A stretch of DNA of 8,101 nt from Methanomassiliicoccaceae archaeon UBA367 (GTDB lineage: Archaea; Thermoplasmatota; Thermoplasmata; Methanomassiliicoccales; Methanomethylophilaceae): contig DAXF01000021.1 of assembly GCA_002506255.1 (NCBI GenBank), forward strand, positions 8,275 to 16,375. Reading direction: 5' to 3'. Positions 6,169 through 8,101 of this stretch are shown one piece after another. The notes under the pieces were generated by a model that saw nothing but the letters and a program-made list of their open reading frames with translations, had not been told where the DNA came from and did no database searches. The position numbers and the translations under genes were made by a program. Every line of letters begins with the position of its first letter. Within the stretch, counting starts at the first letter, position 1.

Positions 6169-7815
6169 TCATCCGAGATAGGCGCCGTTGGCCCCGTTGG
6201 AGACCAGCTTGCGGTATTTCATCTGGACTCCCGTGACCTCTCTCTCAGGGGGCACAGCTTTCGCGATGCGCTTCTTGATCTCTGCATCGGAAAGCCTTAC
6301 GCTGAGACTCCTTCCGGGTATGTCTATATCCACAATGTCACCGTCTCTGACTGCTGCTATGGGCCCCCTTTCATACGCCTCCGGAGACACATGCCCTATG
6401 GCCCCGCCCCTTGACGCACCCGAGAACCTTCCGTCTGTTATCAGTGCCACCGAATCTCCGAGGCCCCTGCCGATTATGAGACTGGTGGGGGAGAGCATCT
6501 CCGGCATTCCGGGTGCCCCCTTCGGCCCCTCATACCTTATTATGATGACATCACCGGGAACTATCACCCCGGACAGTATCGCCTCTGTGGCCGCTGCCTC
6601 TCCGTCGAACACCTTGGCCTTTCCTGAGAATCTCATCATGGCGGGGCTAACGGCGGCCTGCTTCACTACGGAGCCCGCAGGTGCCAGATTCCCTTTCAGA
6701 ACCGCTATTCCCCCCTGCTCGTGATACGGATCCTCCAACGGGCGTATTATGTTCCCGTCCAAAACCTTCGCGCCCTCTGCTATCTCCCTGACGGATCTTC
6801 CGGATACTGTCGGCGCATCCTCGAGTATGCCTGAGAGCCTCTTCATGACCGCAGGTATACCTCCTGCGCTGTCCAGATCCCCTATGCTATACGGCCCGGA
6901 CGGACGGATGCTGGTTATGTGGGGCACCTCCCTGGAGATCCTGTCGAAGTCCTCCAACCCTATGTCGCATCCGAAATCCTTTGATATCGCAGGTATGTGC
7001 AAAGCCGTGTTGGTGGATCCCCCTATGGCCATATCCACCCTTACGGCGTTACGAAGTGAAGCGGGACCCACGATGTCCCTTGGCCTGACGCCTTTGAGTG
7101 CGAGCTCCACGATCCTGCGCCCCGATTCCTTTGCTATCCTAAGCTTCTCTGGGTCTGTCGCAAGCGTGGTGCCGCAACCGGGTAGGCTGAGTCCCATTGT
7201 CTCCGTCAGGCATGCCATGGTGTTGGCGGTGAACAGACCGGAGCAGCTGCCTTTGCCGGGACAGGCCTTGCACTCTATATTCCTGACGTATGCCTCATCA
7301 ACCTTCCCTGCGGAATGCTCACCCAGAGCCTCGAATAGGGATTGAAGGTCCAGGTTCTTATCCCCGTCCTTACCCACTTCCATAGCTCCGCCCGTTATCA
7401 TTATGGCTGGCACATTCATCCTTCCGGCGGCCATTAGCATCCCGGGAGTGACCTTATCACAATTGGTTATGCCAACCCAACCATCCAGGGCATGGCCTTG
7501 TACCATGACCTCGCAGCAGTCGGATATGACTTCTCTTGATATGAGTGAGTATCTCATGCCGTCGTGTCCCATGGCTATTCCGTCGCATACAGCCGGAACG
7601 CCGAAGGTGAACGGGTATCCTCCCGCCTCCACGATCCCTTCCCTGACAGCAGCAGCTATCTCATTCAGATGTATGTGGCCCGGGACGATCTCGTTCCAGG
7701 AGTTGGCTATGCCTATGAATGGCTTCTCGAAATCCTCGTCCTTCAGGCCATCTGCCCTAAGAAGGCTTCTAGCGGGGGCCTTGTCCAGACCCAGCTTGAC
7801 GCTGTCGCTCCTCAT
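6169..7815 (-). CDS. ilvD: Dihydroxy-acid dehydratase
   Basis: This 548-residue cytoplasmic iron-sulphur enzyme dehydrates 2,3-dihydroxy-3-methylbutanoate and its methylpentanoate analogue to the 2-oxo acids that lead to valine and isoleucine. Length and sequence are typical of archaeal IlvD. Visible motifs are [10 protein letters not shown] and APARSLLRA at the N-terminus, [13 protein letters not shown] (38-50), [12 protein letters not shown] (76-87), [13 protein letters not shown] (118-130) with Cys119, Asp120 and Lys121, [14 protein letters not shown] (189-202), and [14 protein letters not shown] (462-475) with the catalytic serine region. The cluster type appears to be the oxygen-labile [4Fe-4S] form, because Gly46 stands where [2Fe-2S] enzymes have the PCN cysteine. 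No Shine-Dalgarno precedes ATG 7815-7813. A TATA-like box about 30 bases upstream predicts a leader of only a few bases, so initiation on a very short leader is likely. The gene is followed by the ydbS/ydbT pair and preceded by uS10, both on the same strand. Confidence 0.96.
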   Translation of the reverse strand: MRSDSVKLGLDKAPARSLLRADGLKDEDFEKPFIGIANSWNEIVPGHIHLNEIAAAVREGIVEAGGYPFTFGVPAVCDGIAMGHDGMRYSLISREVISDCCEVMVQGHALDGWVGITNCDKVTPGMLMAAGRMNVPAIMITGGAMEVGKDGDKNLDLQSLFEALGEHSAGKVDEAYVRNIECKACPGKGSCSGLFTANTMACLTETMGLSLPGCGTTLATDPEKLRIAKESGRRIVELALKGVRPRDIVGPASLRNAVRVDMAIGGSTNTALHIPAISKDFGCDIGLEDFDRISREVPHITSIRPSGPYSIGDLDSAGGIPAVMKRLSGILEDAPTVSGRSVREIAEGAKVLDGNIIRPLEDPYHEQGGIAVLKGNLAPAGSVVKQAAVSPAMMRFSGKAKVFDGEAAATEAILSGVIVPGDVIIIRYEGPKGAPGMPEMLSPTSLIIGRGLGDSVALITDGRFSGASRGGAIGHVSPEAYERGPIAAVRDGDIVDIDIPGRSLSVRLSDAEIKKRIAKAVPPEREVTGVQMKYRKLVSNGANGAYLG

Positions 7816-7822
7816 TGGAATC

Positions 7823-7839
7823 GATTGGGAATCCCAATC
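7823..7839. promoter_or_regulatory. Perfect inverted repeat, candidate operator at the ilvD promoter
   Basis: GATTGGGA (7823-7830) and TCCCAATC (7832-7839) are perfect inverted copies around a single A. The 17-bp site lies 7 bases upstream of the ilvD start codon, between the TATA-like box and the predicted transcription start. An odd-spaced palindrome of this size is typical for a dimeric helix-turn-helix repressor. Bound protein here would block recruitment of RNA polymerase. The regulator is not in the window. Confidence 0.5.
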
Positions 7840-7842
7840 ATG

Positions 7843-7850
7843 ATAATAAA
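7843..7850 (-). promoter_or_regulatory. TATA-like box for ilvD
   Basis: The minus strand reads ATTTTATTATC here, the best AT-rich box upstream of ilvD. Its centre is about 31 bases before the ATG, predicting transcription from about 7820 and a leader of only a few bases. That agrees with the absence of a Shine-Dalgarno site. Confidence 0.5.
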
Positions 7851-7858
7851 ATGTATGT

Positions 7859-7886
7859 GGGCCGCACCCCGTTTGGGGCGCGGCCC
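7859..7886 (-). terminator. GC-rich hairpin between uS10 and ilvD
   Basis: Minus-strand RNA pairs GGGCCGCGCCCC (7886-7875) with GGGGUGCGGCCC (7870-7859) around an AAAC loop: 12 continuous pairs including one G-U. On the plus strand the same position would be an A-C mismatch, so the structure favours minus-strand RNA, that is, the uS10 message. A T-containing stretch (ACATACATTTTATT) follows, so a terminator or 3'-end stabiliser of the ribosomal-protein transcript is likely. It starts 20 bases after the uS10 stop. Confidence 0.6.
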
Positions 7887-7906
7887 GAGAAATCGATTAA
7901 AAGATT

Positions 7907-8101
7907 TTAGACCGTACGGAGTACTATCTCTATGTTCACGCCGTCGGGGACCTGTATCCTCATGAGCTGCTTGAGTGCACGCTCGTCAGCGTCCAGATCG
8001 ATGAGCCTCTTGTGGATGCGCATCTCCCAACGGTCCCAGGTCTCGCTACCTTCTCCATCGGGGCTCTTCCTGCAGGGAACCTTCAGCTTCTTTGTGGGAA
8101 G
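7907..8101 (-). CDS. rps10: 30S ribosomal protein uS10, C-terminal part (5' end outside window)
   Basis: The minus-strand frame runs from the window edge to TAA (7909-7907), giving the last 64 residues of a protein of about 102. It reads LPTKKLKVP, then [20 protein letters not shown], then [17 protein letters not shown] and [13 protein letters not shown]. This is the archaeal/eukaryotic form of uS10 (eukaryotic S20), an RNA-binding protein of the small-subunit head. In archaea this gene usually sits at the end of an operon with the translation elongation factor genes, which would lie beyond the right edge. The 3' flank carries the hairpin described separately. Confidence 0.95.
   Translation of the reverse strand, partial: LPTKKLKVPCRKSPDGEGSETWDRWEMRIHKRLIDLDADERALKQLMRIQVPDGVNIEIVLRTV

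Noticed and set aside
6188..7843. Three long plus-strand open frames (6188-6724, 6749-7345, 7403-7843) opposite ilvD
   Set aside because: They mirror the codon pattern of ilvD, are rich in Ser/Pro/Thr as antisense frames often are, and show no domain or ribosome-binding site. ilvD itself is intact.
1..8101. Search for CRISPR arrays, insertion sequences, integrase, toxin-antitoxin or defence genes
   Set aside because: No regularly spaced repeats, terminal inverted repeats, transposase or nuclease motifs were seen; all genes are housekeeping or membrane proteins in compact arrangement.

Overview
The window looks like core chromosome of a euryarchaeon, most plausibly a methanogen-like member of the Thermoplasmata/Methanomassiliicoccales. 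Four things point there: an archaeal-type ribosomal protein uS10, the archaeal aromatic pathway enzyme ADH synthase (the MJ0400 type) in place of DAHP synthase, TATA-type promoters, and a mix of strong Shine-Dalgarno sites with apparently short-leader genes. The phylum-level call is an inference from gene content; no 16S rRNA gene or other decisive marker is present.

Left part (1-3528, plus strand): a cluster for chorismate and tyrosine synthesis. The 3' end of chorismate synthase (aroC) enters from the left edge. A short gap with a hairpin, a TATA box and an operator-like dyad follows. Then come three tightly packed genes with gaps of 10 and 5 bp: ADH synthase, EPSP synthase (aroA) and a fused chorismate mutase-prephenate dehydrogenase (tyrA). 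Together they cover the first committed step, the EPSP step, the chorismate step and the branch to tyrosine.

Middle (3529-4087): a tRNA-Ala(UGC) gene on the minus strand, and divergent from it a second, stand-alone AroQ chorismate mutase. The two appear to share one AT-rich TATA element. The two chorismate mutases of the window differ from each other and from the E. coli enzyme at active-site positions.

Right part (4078-7815, minus strand): in transcription order, dihydroxy-acid dehydratase (ilvD, isoleucine/valine synthesis), then after 40 bp a YdbS-like and a YdbT-like membrane protein with bacterial-PH (bPH2/DUF304) domains, coupled by a TGATG stop-start overlap. The YdbT-like gene meets the stand-alone chorismate mutase tail to tail with a 10-bp overlap. 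At the right edge (7907-8101, minus) is the C-terminal part of ribosomal protein uS10. A GC-rich hairpin and a perfect inverted repeat near a TATA box separate it from ilvD.

No mobile element, CRISPR array or defence system is visible. The most interesting points are the paired, divergent chorismate mutases, the promoter-associated dyads at ilvD and the aro operon, the shared tRNA/aroQ promoter and the archaeal ydbST pair linked to ilvD. I saw no clear sign of an undescribed multi-gene system.
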